Below, in pieces: positions 1-6,662 of a stretch of 8,863 nucleotides of DNA. A program made the translations under genes and the position numbers. How positions within the stretch are numbered: position 1 is the stretch's first letter; each line of letters opens with the position of its first letter. Origin of the DNA: Bacillota bacterium (GTDB lineage Bacteria > Bacillota > Clostridia > Lachnospirales > Lachnospiraceae); NCBI GenBank assembly GCA_023424995.1, contig JAFADH010000087.1, positions 1 to 8,863 on the forward strand. Reading direction: 5' to 3'. A model generated the notes under the pieces. That model worked only from the letters and a program-made list of their open reading frames with translations. It had not been told where the DNA came from and did no database searches.

Positions 1-211
1 GGATCCATGTACTGCCGTCTACGGCACTGATTTCGATCTTGGGGTTTTCATTAAGCTGCTTCGATACGTTCTTGACCTTACCGGTCTGGAAATACAGCTT
101 GCCTTCAAAGATATCAACCGTACCAAAGGGACGTACTCTCGGCTGATCTCCTTCCACCGTTGCGATATAATAAGTACCGCATTTCTTTAGATAATCATAC
201 ACTTCCTGCAT
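1..211 (-). CDS. Pyridoxamine 5'-phosphate oxidase-like FMN-binding protein (partial, C-terminus outside window)
   Basis: The minus strand encodes 70 residues starting MQEVYDYLKKCGTYYIATVE and running off the window start. The ATG at 211-209 is preceded by a strong GGAGG ribosome site six bases upstream. The N-terminal helix followed by a strand (YYIATVEGDQPRVRPFG), a second strand (KLYFQTG) and K-x-V-S-K-Q-L-x-x-N-P-K-I-E-I is the pattern of the split-barrel PPOX-like family, whose members bind FMN or other flavins and usually act as small oxidoreductases of unknown substrate. The family is typically about 130 residues long, so roughly half is missing. It is the last minus-strand gene here, 125 bases downstream of the acyltransferase. 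True PdxH activity is unlikely, because PdxH is longer. The family call is solid; the substrate is unknown. Confidence 0.85.
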   Translation of the reverse strand, partial: MQEVYDYLKKCGTYYIATVEGDQPRVRPFGTVDIFEGKLYFQTGKVKNVSKQLNENPKIEISAVDGSTWI

Positions 212-336
212 TATATATCCTCCGTTTCCAAATTAAATGTAATCCCGTACTTTTCTATTTAACTTATGGAATAAAATAACACATATCAAACTTATATGCA
301 ATATATTATTTAAAAATAATTGTATAAATTTGCAGA

Positions 337-1383
337 CTATTTATTTAGTCCAAATATAAATCGAAGTATTCTGATTCTCTTACATAATTCATAGGTAAAA
401 AACGTTAACGGAATACTTCCCAGCATAATCAATAAGATCTGTACTCCGGTGTTCTGTGATATATTAAATGTGTAATACGCGACACAAACAATCCATGACT
501 GATGAAACAGATAGATGCCAAAGGAGGATTTGGACAGGTAGCGGGTAATATTATTTTGAAAATCAAGATAATGTCTTGACATGCCAATAAGTGCAAGCAC
601 AGCAACCCATGCATAGAATTCAACCGTTACTTCATATAAATATTGGTTTATCCCATATAAAGCTTCTCCATATAAAAACATAAATAAAAAGCCCAATAAA
701 AAAGTGCCGAAGAGAAATAATCGGTAACGATCCAATTTTGCAAGAATACCCTCTTGTGATAATATGTAATATCCCAACATAAAAAATGCAAAATATTCAC
801 CGACGCTTTTCCCTTTGATATCCAATACCACCTGCATAAATAGCGGTATTAGAAATAACAGCAGCAGATATGGCACAGATAGTCCTTGTACCCTCAACTT
901 TTTGATATTTATTTTATTATTAAGCATAATGGGTAATGCTAATAATGATACTGCAAAAAGATATAAGATAAACCATAGGTGTCCCGGAGTAAATCCGCCG
1001 GCATATCCCGTTAGATCCGATATCTGCGTAAAGTAATTCCAATAGTTGCCTTTACCATTATGAAAGAGCTCCGCCATATATGATTGTATTGGAACCAGTA
1101 ATAATATTCCAAAGATCAAAGGAACCAAAAGTTTCAGAATTCGTTCCTTTAAATATTCACTGCCCGACCGTTTTTGAAGTGCATAGGCAGAGCTAATACC
1201 TGCAATAACAAACAGGACCGGCATAAACCAAGGCCAGACTGCACCAAGTATCCTGCTTAGACCATCGTTTTCAATGCCATGGATATAAAAGCTTTCAAAA
1301 TTGTTATATATCATAAAGATGTGATAAGGAAAAAGTAACAATACGATACTCCAACGCAGATTGTCGATATATAGTTTTCTCAT
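337..1383 (-). CDS. Acyltransferase family 3 (AT3) integral membrane protein
   Basis: This 348-residue protein has about ten hydrophobic membrane segments. The N-terminus carries the family's R-x10-H motif (R10 and H21, in LRWSIVLLLFPYH), the histidine taken to be needed for acyl transfer. Further family landmarks are HLWFILYLF near residue 135 and FGIYLFHQSW near residue 290. AT3 proteins transfer acetyl or other acyl groups to sugars, peptidoglycan, teichoic acids, antibiotics or glucans at the membrane; the MdoC/OatA-like superfamily is broad and the acceptor cannot be read from sequence. The start at 1383 is the only sensible ATG: an overlapping upstream ATG reaches a stop within five codons. 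The ribosome site is weak (AGGATGG, about 15 bases upstream). It lies 68 bases downstream of the nitroreductase on the same strand with no clear promoter between them, so read-through is possible. Confidence 0.87.
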   Translation of the reverse strand: MRKLYIDNLRWSIVLLLFPYHIFMIYNNFESFYIHGIENDGLSRILGAVWPWFMPVLFVIAGISSAYALQKRSGSEYLKERILKLLVPLIFGILLLVPIQSYMAELFHNGKGNYWNYFTQISDLTGYAGGFTPGHLWFILYLFAVSLLALPIMLNNKINIKKLRVQGLSVPYLLLLFLIPLFMQVVLDIKGKSVGEYFAFFMLGYYILSQEGILAKLDRYRLFLFGTFLLGFLFMFLYGEALYGINQYLYEVTVEFYAWVAVLALIGMSRHYLDFQNNITRYLSKSSFGIYLFHQSWIVCVAYYTFNISQNTGVQILLIMLGSIPLTFFTYELCKRIRILRFIFGLNK

Positions 1384-1451
1384 GTTATAACCAGCCCATC
1401 CTGTAAATTATTCTATAAGTTGTCTTTATATCCGGGTACCACGGAAATCAC

Positions 1452-1952
1452 TCACCACTTCTCATAATGGATCCTGTCCTCTTTATACTGGCTCTCCGCC
1501 TTTCTTACTTCCGCCGGATAACCGATGGATATGACATTAAGAGGTGTCACTTTCTCCGGTATGGCAAGAATCCCCCTTATATCCCCTATCCGGTCAGGTC
1601 TGGGATATACTCCGAGCCATACTGCACCAAGTCCCAGAGACTGAGCCATCAGAAGAATATTCTCTGTAGCTGCGGAGCAATCCAGTACACCGTATCCTTC
1701 CGCCAGTTCTTTCCCTGAGTCGCTGCATACCACGATAGCAACGGAGGCTTCCGACAGCATCTTGGAATAGGGATGAATCTCCATAATCTTCTCAAAGGTA
1801 GCCTTCTCCCGTACTACAATGAATTCCCAGGGCTGTTTATTCGCCGCAGAGGGAGCCGCCATGGCCGCCTTCAAAAGTTCTTTTACCTGCTCGTCCGTTA
1901 CCTGTTCCTTCGTATACCTGCGGATGCTTTTTCGCTCAAATATCTCTTTCAT
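1452..1952 (-). CDS. Nitroreductase family FMN-dependent oxidoreductase
   Basis: The protein is 166 residues from the ATG at 1952. An upstream in-frame ATG at 2042 would add 30 residues, but they are hydrophobic and unlike the family, lie over the promoter, and have no ribosome site; the 1952 start has AAAGGGG about eight bases upstream. Family landmarks are FERKSIRRY (residues 5-13, FMN phosphate contacts), AAPSAANKQPWEF (32-44), GLGAVWLGVYP (107-117) and the C-terminal ISIGYPAE (141-148). These enzymes are homodimeric flavoproteins that use NAD(P)H to reduce nitroaromatics, quinones or flavins; this short form is common in anaerobic Firmicutes and its natural substrate is generally unknown. 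It is divergent from the GntR operon and upstream of the acyltransferase. The C-terminal HYEKW ending is intact. Confidence 0.9.
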   Translation of the reverse strand: MKEIFERKSIRRYTKEQVTDEQVKELLKAAMAAPSAANKQPWEFIVVREKATFEKIMEIHPYSKMLSEASVAIVVCSDSGKELAEGYGVLDCSAATENILLMAQSLGLGAVWLGVYPRPDRIGDIRGILAIPEKVTPLNVISIGYPAEVRKAESQYKEDRIHYEKW

Positions 1953-2013
1953 TATATTTCCCCTTTCTCCAGACAAATGATAATATAAGAATGCTTCATT
2001 CCGAATAATTATG

Positions 2014-2042
2014 ATTATAGCAGATAATGTTAATCGGAACAA
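2014..2042 (-). promoter_or_regulatory. Sigma-A promoter with extended -10 for the nitroreductase
   Basis: On the minus strand, TTGTTC (2042-2037) and a perfect TATAAT (2019-2014) are separated by 17 bases. A TG one base upstream of the -10 gives an extended -10 element (TGC-TATAAT), which can compensate for the poor -35 (3 of 6 matches). The predicted start near 2007 leaves a leader of about 55 bases before the nitroreductase ATG. Confidence 0.65.
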
Positions 2043-2082
2043 TATTGCATAAAGATATAATAATCTAAATGTAAATTAATGG

Positions 2083-2111
2083 TTGAAATATATATAGCTT
2101 TATGTTATCAT
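2083..2111 (+). promoter_or_regulatory. Sigma-A promoter of the GntR-ABC operon
   Basis: TTGAAA (2083-2088, 5 of 6 matches) and TATCAT (2106-2111, 5 of 6) are separated by 17 bases. Transcription should begin near 2118, inside the inverted repeat that follows directly. The -35 lies about 40 bases from the -35 of the divergent nitroreductase promoter. Confidence 0.7.
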
Positions 2112-2137
2112 TACTACATTAGTTAAGTAATGTAGTA
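2112..2137 (+). promoter_or_regulatory. Inverted repeat, likely operator for the GntR/YtrA-type repressor
   Basis: Two perfect 10-base arms, TACTACATTA (2112-2121) and TAATGTAGTA (2128-2137), flank a 6-base spacer. The repeat begins right after the -10 and covers the expected transcription start, where a bound dimeric repressor would block initiation. GntR-family regulators bind such palindromes as dimers and usually control their own operon. Binding by the adjacent gene product is inference from position. The RNA could form the same hairpin, but no T-run follows, so it is not a terminator. Confidence 0.72.
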
Positions 2138-2142
2138 CTTTT

Positions 2143-2150
2143 AGAGGTGA
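2143..2150 (+). promoter_or_regulatory. Ribosome binding site that supports the TTG start of the GntR gene
   Basis: AGAGGTGA matches the anti-16S end closely and sits six bases before the TTG at 2157. The first in-frame ATG (codon 8, in NSMTPLY) has no comparable site, so the TTG start is preferred. Confidence 0.65.
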
Positions 2151-2156
2151 TGCGGT

Positions 2157-2531
2157 TTGAAGATAAATGAGAATAGTATGACTCCATTATACGTACAGAT
2201 TGCAGATGCAATCGAGGAGGATATCCTGAATGATAAGTTGATAGAGGGCAGCACCTGCTATTCCCAGCTTGTCATTGCAAAGGAACTGAATGTTAATCCG
2301 GCGACCGCAGCCAAGGGAATTAATCTACTGGTCCAAAGAGGAATATTGGATAAGCAGCGGGGGTTGGCCATGAGTGTTAAGACCGGAGCCAGGGAAATCA
2401 TACGAAAGAGGAAGACACAAACTGATTTTGAAGAGAAAATACAGGAGCTTGCACAGATAGCCAAGAGGCTGCAGCTATCGGACATATATGTGCTGGAAAA
2501 ATTATCCCAATATCTAAAGGAGGAACAGTAG
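2157..2531 (+). CDS. GntR-family transcriptional regulator, YtrA-type (short form)
   Basis: The 124-residue protein has an N-terminal winged helix-turn-helix (about residues 8-76): TPLYVQIADAIEEDI opens the domain, SQLVIAKELNVNPATAAKGI forms the helix-turn-helix, and LLVQRGILDKQRGLAMSV forms the wing. Only about 48 residues follow, predicted as two helices rich in K, E and L. This short C-terminal part is characteristic of the YtrA subfamily; other GntR subfamilies carry a 100-170 residue effector domain. YtrA-type regulators are dimeric repressors, commonly linked to ABC transporters induced by cell-envelope-active compounds. Translation starts at TTG. The stop codon at 2529-2531 directly abuts the ATPase ATG, which indicates tight co-expression. 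A palindrome over its own transcription start points to autorepression. The effector is not visible. Confidence 0.92.
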   Translation: MKINENSMTPLYVQIADAIEEDILNDKLIEGSTCYSQLVIAKELNVNPATAAKGINLLVQRGILDKQRGLAMSVKTGAREIIRKRKTQTDFEEKIQELAQIAKRLQLSDIYVLEKLSQYLKEEQ

Positions 2532-3434
2532 ATGGATCATGTAATTGCAACAAAACAGCTGCATTTTAAATACGGATCTGATTATGTAATTCAAAACCTT
2601 GACATAAACCTTCATGAGAATCAGCTGATCGGCCTGATTGGTCGAAACGGTTCCGGCAAGACCACCTTCATGAAGCTATGTGCCGGATTACTGCAGCCGT
2701 CTCATGGTGAGCTTCAGGTATTTGGGCAGGCGCCGGAAAATCATCTTGAGATACTTCAGAATATTACATATTGCTCCCCCGGTATTGTACACCGGGAATC
2801 CAATACATTAGAACGGATCATCGATAATTTCGCCCTGTTCTATCCCGCCTTGGACCGGAGGTTTGCAGATAAGCTCATGCAATGCTTCTCACTAAGTCCC
2901 GGCTTAAAATACAAAAGCTTATCACAGGGTATGGCCAGTTTATTTCATCTTATCTGTGCGCTGTCAACAAGAGCGAAGCTAACTATGCTGGATGAACCTG
3001 TAACAGGAATGGATATCAGTGTCCGCAAAACCATATATGAAATCATTCTCAGGGATTATATGGAGCACCCAAGAACTATGATTATCTCCAGTCACATACT
3101 GTCGGAGCTTGAAGAACTCCTGGGTGAGATTTTGATCATTGCTTCAGGCAGGGTTGTTCTGTATGGAAGTACCGACGAAATTAAAGCTATGGCATACCGG
3201 ATCGACGGTTCAAGGGAAGCGGTATCTGCATATATCAAAGGCCGTTCCGTACTACATGAGATACACAGTATCACCGGCTCCTATGCGATTATTCATCAGC
3301 CTTATGATGAAAAAGCCGGGAATGATGCTGCTGCTATGAATGTGACAGTCTCCAGGGTAAGACCGGAGGAATTATATGTATATCTTACAGCGGACGGAAA
3401 GGAGAGGGATCTGGAATGCTTGTGGGAAAACTAG
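2532..3434 (+). CDS. ABC transporter ATP-binding protein (YtrB/BcrA-like exporter class)
   Basis: The 300-residue nucleotide-binding subunit has Walker A GRNGSGKTT (residues 37-45), ABC signature SLSQGM (129-134), Walker B LTMLDEP (150-156, with catalytic-type E155), D-loop TGMD (158-161) and the H-loop histidine H188 in MIISSHIL. Where the Q-loop glutamine is expected (near residues 80-83) it reads YCSP, with no glutamine. The last 90 residues form the extra domain often seen in this exporter-type class. The ribosome site AAAGGAGG lies seven bases before the ATG, inside the end of the GntR gene. It would energise the permease encoded next, whose start overlaps its 3' end by 19 bases. The operon plan resembles YtrA-controlled and bacitracin-type transporters in Firmicutes; the substrate is unknown. 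Confidence 0.93.
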   Translation: MDHVIATKQLHFKYGSDYVIQNLDINLHENQLIGLIGRNGSGKTTFMKLCAGLLQPSHGELQVFGQAPENHLEILQNITYCSPGIVHRESNTLERIIDNFALFYPALDRRFADKLMQCFSLSPGLKYKSLSQGMASLFHLICALSTRAKLTMLDEPVTGMDISVRKTIYEIILRDYMEHPRTMIISSHILSELEELLGEILIIASGRVVLYGSTDEIKAMAYRIDGSREAVSAYIKGRSVLHEIHSITGSYAIIHQPYDEKAGNDAAAMNVTVSRVRPEELYVYLTADGKERDLECLWEN

Positions 3435-4705
3435 AAAGGGATAATATAAAAAACCTATTCATTATAAGGATGAGGGAATGTAAAACGGTCTACCGGATGC
3501 TAATGGTAATGGTTATATTATTCTTAGTGAATATACTAAACCTGTTCCAAAGATTAAACATCTACCATATCCAGACAGAACAGATCGAGCTGACTGTGTT
3601 TTCAACTTACTCCATGTTCTTTTCACTTATTGCCTGCGCCTATTATACTTATCAATACAGGGAGTACAATGAAAATCATCAGATATACCCACAGAGTCGT
3701 ATGGGACAATTTATCTCCTATGAATTATATTGCTATTTCACCTTATTTATAATGCAGGCAGCCGCATTGATACTATATTTTCTTCAATATCTCCTGTGCC
3801 TTGGCCTTAATTACCGGTACGGTAATATTGCTTTTGCTTTTGAATTCAGCCCGGTATTTATATTATCCGGCTTCCTTGTATATACGCTTTATGGAATCCT
3901 TATAATATCAATTATCATTTTATCAGGCGCCTTAAGCCGGAGATACGGATGGCGGTTTATTCTCCTTGCCTGGGTCGCATGTATATTGACCGCCTTAAGC
4001 ATCCGGTATGGATTATATATTAAAGTAACCCGGATTTTTACTGAGGAAGCCTCCCTCATAAGGTATTATGGGAAAATGACGGCGATTTGTCTTATATTTA
4101 TAGTTTTGAGCCACCTTGTAAGCAAGAGGACGATGCCGGTATGGGCTCCAAAGAGATATGCCTCCTTCAGTATGTTCTCTATATTGGTTATATTGATTTA
4201 TGGTATATCCATGCTTTCATTTACCACCCAATCGGATGTGTCTACTCAAAGTATGCCGCAGTCCTCTGATTATAATAATCCATTCAGCGAAAAGAATCTG
4301 GCATATACCTTTGATACGGAGATCTTAACGCAAGGAACTGATATACAGCTTGATTATCGTCACGATATCGTTAATAGCTATACCGTCCGGCATGATACCG
4401 GTGATACGGAAGGCAGACTGCTCATATACTTTATACCTGAGCAGAATATAAATGACTGGGTTGATCTTACGGTATTCAGCAATCCCAGATTGGAAGCCAT
4501 AATAAAGGAGGATACAATATATCTCGATGTATTATATGATGAGAATATCAATGTCATCTTCCTGTCTCCTTATTCCTCCCTGCAGCAGTTCAAGTACCTG
4601 AAGGATGGTAATTATGCGAAGCCGGTGGGCAGTTCCATGTGGAGCAGACGTCCGGGTACCATACAGATTTTGGTTCCTCGAGATACGGAGGTAATATATA
4701 AATAA
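3416..4705 (+). CDS. ABC transporter membrane protein with extracellular C-terminal domain
   Basis: The 429-residue protein has about seven hydrophobic spans, near residues 26-46, 60-79, 104-130, 145-170, 179-196, 210-226 and 241-260. Basic residues cluster in the N-terminus, SRRYGWR (174-180) and SKRTMPVWAPKRYA (226-239), so the positive-inside rule puts the N-terminus in the cytosol and the last ~169 residues outside. That tail is soluble, rich in alternating hydrophobic and polar residues (for example TIYLDVLYD, GTIQILVPRD) and probably beta-rich. The start overlaps the ATPase gene by 19 bases, with GGAG 11 bases upstream. No sequence family was recognised with certainty; the permease role is inferred from the spans and from coupling to the ATPase. 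The outer domain could bind substrate, antibiotic or envelope material. Confidence 0.75.
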   Translation: MLVGKLERDNIKNLFIIRMRECKTVYRMLMVMVILFLVNILNLFQRLNIYHIQTEQIELTVFSTYSMFFSLIACAYYTYQYREYNENHQIYPQSRMGQFISYELYCYFTLFIMQAAALILYFLQYLLCLGLNYRYGNIAFAFEFSPVFILSGFLVYTLYGILIISIIILSGALSRRYGWRFILLAWVACILTALSIRYGLYIKVTRIFTEEASLIRYYGKMTAICLIFIVLSHLVSKRTMPVWAPKRYASFSMFSILVILIYGISMLSFTTQSDVSTQSMPQSSDYNNPFSEKNLAYTFDTEILTQGTDIQLDYRHDIVNSYTVRHDTGDTEGRLLIYFIPEQNINDWVDLTVFSNPRLEAIIKEDTIYLDVLYDENINVIFLSPYSSLQQFKYLKDGNYAKPVGSSMWSRRPGTIQILVPRDTEVIYK

Positions 4706-4716
4706 GTATTTTATAT

Positions 4717-4745
4717 ATGACAAATCACTTAAGATATGATAGATT
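4717..4745 (+). promoter_or_regulatory. Possible sigma-A promoter for the glutaredoxin-like gene
   Basis: ATGACA (4717-4722, 5 of 6 matches) and TAGATT (4740-4745, 4 of 6) are 17 bases apart, about 46 bases upstream of the start codon. No convincing terminator separates this gene from the ABC operon, so it may also be reached by read-through. The call is tentative because the surrounding DNA is very AT-rich. Confidence 0.35.
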
Positions 4746-4791
4746 AATACCAACAATAGCACAAAATAAGATCGATAAGGAGAATACTATT

Positions 4792-5109
4792 ATGAAGATA
4801 ATTATGTATGGAGCCGACATATGCCCTGATTGTGTTGAGGCTAAAGAATTATTAAAGGACCGCCGGGACATTGAATTGGATTTTAGAAGTATTACGGAAA
4901 ACACTACATTATTAAAGCAATTCTTATCCTATCGTGACCATGAAGAATTATTTGTACCCGTAAAAGACAAAGGAAGCATCGGCATTCCATTCTTCATTCT
5001 GGAGGATGGTACAAAGACCTTTGAACTGTCCGATTTTATTGATACCACAGCTGCAGCTGCTTCCCAAAGCGCGGTTTCCTGCTCCCTGGACGGCAAGGGC
5101 CAATGCTGA
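4792..5109 (+). CDS. Glutaredoxin-like thiol-disulfide protein (CPDC active site)
   Basis: The start is set at the ATG at 4792, which has AAGGAG nine bases upstream; an earlier in-frame ATG at 4717 lacks a site and would add 25 residues that do not fit a thioredoxin fold. The 105-residue protein opens with a beta strand and the redox motif MYGADICPDC (C11, C14), followed by a helix, and has the cis-proline turn GIPFFIL (P66) that shapes the active site of thioredoxin-fold proteins. It resembles the small glutaredoxin-related proteins of anaerobic Firmicutes. The expected role is reversible reduction of protein disulfides or mixed thiols in the cytosol; the electron donor is unknown. Two further cysteines sit in the tail (C97 and C105, the last residue), which is unusual for a glutaredoxin core. 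The gene lies 86 bases after the permease. Confidence 0.85.
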   Translation: MKIIMYGADICPDCVEAKELLKDRRDIELDFRSITENTTLLKQFLSYRDHEELFVPVKDKGSIGIPFFILEDGTKTFELSDFIDTTAAAASQSAVSCSLDGKGQC

Positions 5110-5130
5110 TAGGGATAAGTTATTTAAAAT

Positions 5131-5166
5131 AACATATCCGAAGCCTGAGAAGATTTCGGATATGTT
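5131..5166 (+). terminator. Strong hairpin after the glutaredoxin-like gene, possible terminator
   Basis: AACATATCCGAA (5131-5142) pairs perfectly with TTCGGATATGTT (5155-5166) around a 12-base loop. It lies 22 bases after the stop codon. The following T-run is short and interrupted (TTATGTAATT), so it may be an RNA-stabilising 3' hairpin rather than an efficient intrinsic terminator. Confidence 0.5.
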
Positions 5167-5235
5167 TATGTAATTATTCCTCTGATTAATCTATGGAATT
5201 ATAATCAGGCACCGGCTGTTCTTTATAGAGCATTA

Positions 5236-5265
5236 AAAAAGGGACCTTACCGAAGGTTCCTTTTT
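5236..5265. terminator. Bidirectional rho-independent terminator between convergent genes
   Basis: A 13-bp stem (A-run plus GGGACCTT at 5236-5248 against AAGGTTCC plus T-run at 5253-5265, with one G-U pair) closes a 4-base loop. It gives a run of five T on the plus strand and six T on the minus strand. It sits 17 bases beyond the stop of the minus-strand LysM gene and also downstream of the glutaredoxin-like gene, so it can end transcription from both sides. Confidence 0.88.
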
Positions 5266-5281
5266 ATCTGCAAAGTGCATG

Positions 5282-6577
5282 TTAAGTTAAATTATCCGGA
5301 AACAATTTAATAATTCTATACTGTGAGTTAATAACCAGCCACAACTGATAACAGAATATCATAATATTCAATATTCCTACACCGCTTAGCCCGTTTTCTG
5401 ATATAAAATACAATATAGCGTCAACTGTTCTTGCATCCGTATACCATACCATATGTTCTATTAAAAAACCATAGCTATATTGATAATATTCAAAAAATGG
5501 TGTCTGGGATTCCTGGTCATATTCAATCACGGAATTAACATTAGTCGCCAAGCTTAACACAGAATCGATGGTCAATGAATTGGCGGCCGATTTCCCGCTT
5601 ACATAAGGAAGCTCCCACTCATATCCGATTACCGGCACGCCGATTGACAGCTGATCCGGTCGAAAAAAATTCAAGAGATATTGCATATACAATTTAGTAT
5701 GAGGATTTGAAATGACCGGTTCCGGAGGCCCACTATTTAATCCCCATAAAAACCTCATCAGTACAACCCCGTCTACATAATCTGAAAATCCGGTATAATC
5801 TATTTCTTGAATATCGGACATAGCATTTGTATTCGGGTTAATTGTTAAAAAACATTGAAAATTTTCTCCTCTTAATATACCAGCGATTTTTATATATAAT
5901 TTTTTATGCAGCTCCTGATTACTTGTGCTTAGATAACTGAATACTATATTGACTCCGTAATAGCCTTTTGATCGGAGAATATCAAGAAGATTGTTAATGA
6001 ATATATCTTGGGCTGCCTCGTCTAATAATTGTTCGTAGACAACCTCCAGATTGGGATCTCCCTGAGGGTTCAATGTTGATATCATTAATAACGGTGCCGT
6101 TCCATAATTCTTTGACAGCTCAACAATCTTCGTATCATCTTCATACGCTTCTATTCTTCCGTTTTTTTCCGTCCGATAATTAAGTACTGACAGATAAGTA
6201 AGATATGGAAGTGTTTTTTCAAGGGTTGCCATATTAATATGCGGTAAGATGACCCCATTCGTTGTCATATCCCCAATGGTATTATATCTTATGACCAGTA
6301 TATCATCGGGGTATATATATTCACGGTGAAAAAGATAAATATTATTCTGCAGCATCTGCAAATGTGTGATTTCGTATGCCCTCTCTATCTGATCCAGTGT
6401 CTCTCCCACTTGAACTGTATGCACTTGCGCCGGGATTGTTATTATGATTGTCTGTCCCGGCACCAAGCCATATGGATTATTAATACCATTTTCCTGTATT
6501 AGCCTTATTGCGGATACCCCATAGGCTTCGGCAATGGAATAGATATTATCACCCGGCTGGACTACATATATAATCAT
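5282..6577 (-). CDS. LysM-LysM-GH18-like protein, spore cortex type, catalytic residues missing (copy 1)
   Basis: The protein is 431 residues from the ATG at 6577. An ATG four codons earlier (6589) overlaps the GAGG ribosome site and is rejected; the paralogue has the same GAGG-six bases-ATG layout. It begins directly with LysM 1 (IYVVQPGDNIYSIAEAYGV, residues 3-48) and LysM 2 (HTVQVGETLDQIERAYEI, about 53-98), which bind N-acetylglucosamine in peptidoglycan. A GH18-type domain follows (about 110-425), with SleL/YaaH landmarks PVIGYEWELPY, TPFFEYYQ, HMVWYTDAR and GLSGVGILNI. SleL/YaaH are N-acetylglucosaminidases of the spore cortex. The DxxDxDxE-type motif reads YGVNIVFS (207-214), lacking the catalytic glutamate. 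There is no signal peptide, as in YaaH. It may bind cortex or coat without cutting. It lies 85 bases downstream of its paralogue. Confidence 0.9.
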   Translation of the reverse strand: MIIYVVQPGDNIYSIAEAYGVSAIRLIQENGINNPYGLVPGQTIIITIPAQVHTVQVGETLDQIERAYEITHLQMLQNNIYLFHREYIYPDDILVIRYNTIGDMTTNGVILPHINMATLEKTLPYLTYLSVLNYRTEKNGRIEAYEDDTKIVELSKNYGTAPLLMISTLNPQGDPNLEVVYEQLLDEAAQDIFINNLLDILRSKGYYGVNIVFSYLSTSNQELHKKLYIKIAGILRGENFQCFLTINPNTNAMSDIQEIDYTGFSDYVDGVVLMRFLWGLNSGPPEPVISNPHTKLYMQYLLNFFRPDQLSIGVPVIGYEWELPYVSGKSAANSLTIDSVLSLATNVNSVIEYDQESQTPFFEYYQYSYGFLIEHMVWYTDARTVDAILYFISENGLSGVGILNIMIFCYQLWLVINSQYRIIKLFPDNLT

Positions 6578-6583
6578 AAAGAA

Positions 6584-6587
6584 CCTC
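6584..6587 (-). promoter_or_regulatory. Ribosome binding site fixing the start of LysM/GH18 copy 1
   Basis: GAGG on the minus strand lies six bases before the ATG at 6577. The upstream ATG at 6589 is part of this same element (ATGAGG), so it cannot be served by it. The paralogue has the identical GAGG spacing (7977-7980 to ATG 7970). Confidence 0.7.
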
Positions 6588-6662
6588 ATATCTTCTTATT
6601 ACTATATTATATGTATATATGTTGAGGACGCGAATTTCATTTGAAAATTGCAGTCCCCACTT

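Noticed and set aside
1..6. The window starts exactly with GGATCC (BamHI site), suggesting a cloned fragment end.
   Set aside because: Another GGATCC occurs internally near 1469 and the far end has no such site, so it says little about origin.
273..301. Possible promoter for the PPOX-like gene (TTGCAT-17-TATTTT on the minus strand).
   Set aside because: Only 3 of 6 and 4 of 6 matches in very AT-rich DNA; such pairs occur by chance.
1953..2042. A 30-residue N-terminal extension of the nitroreductase from the ATG at 2042.
   Set aside because: It overlaps the extended -10 promoter, lacks a ribosome site and does not fit the family; the 1952 start is well supported.
4694..4718. Inverted repeat ATATATAAA/TTTATATAT at the end of the permease gene as a terminator.
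   Set aside because: The stem is entirely A/T, overlaps the stop codon and has no T-run; stability would be too low.
5182..5208. Inverted repeat CTGATTA/TAATCAG in the convergent intergenic region.
   Set aside because: Seven mostly A-T pairs with a 13-base loop; not distinguishable from chance next to the two better hairpins.
6590..6662. TATAAT and CATATAATA strings between the two LysM genes as a sigma-A or sigma-K promoter.
   Set aside because: No matching -35 element at the correct distance for sigma-A, sigma-E, sigma-G or sigma-K was found; co-transcription is simpler.
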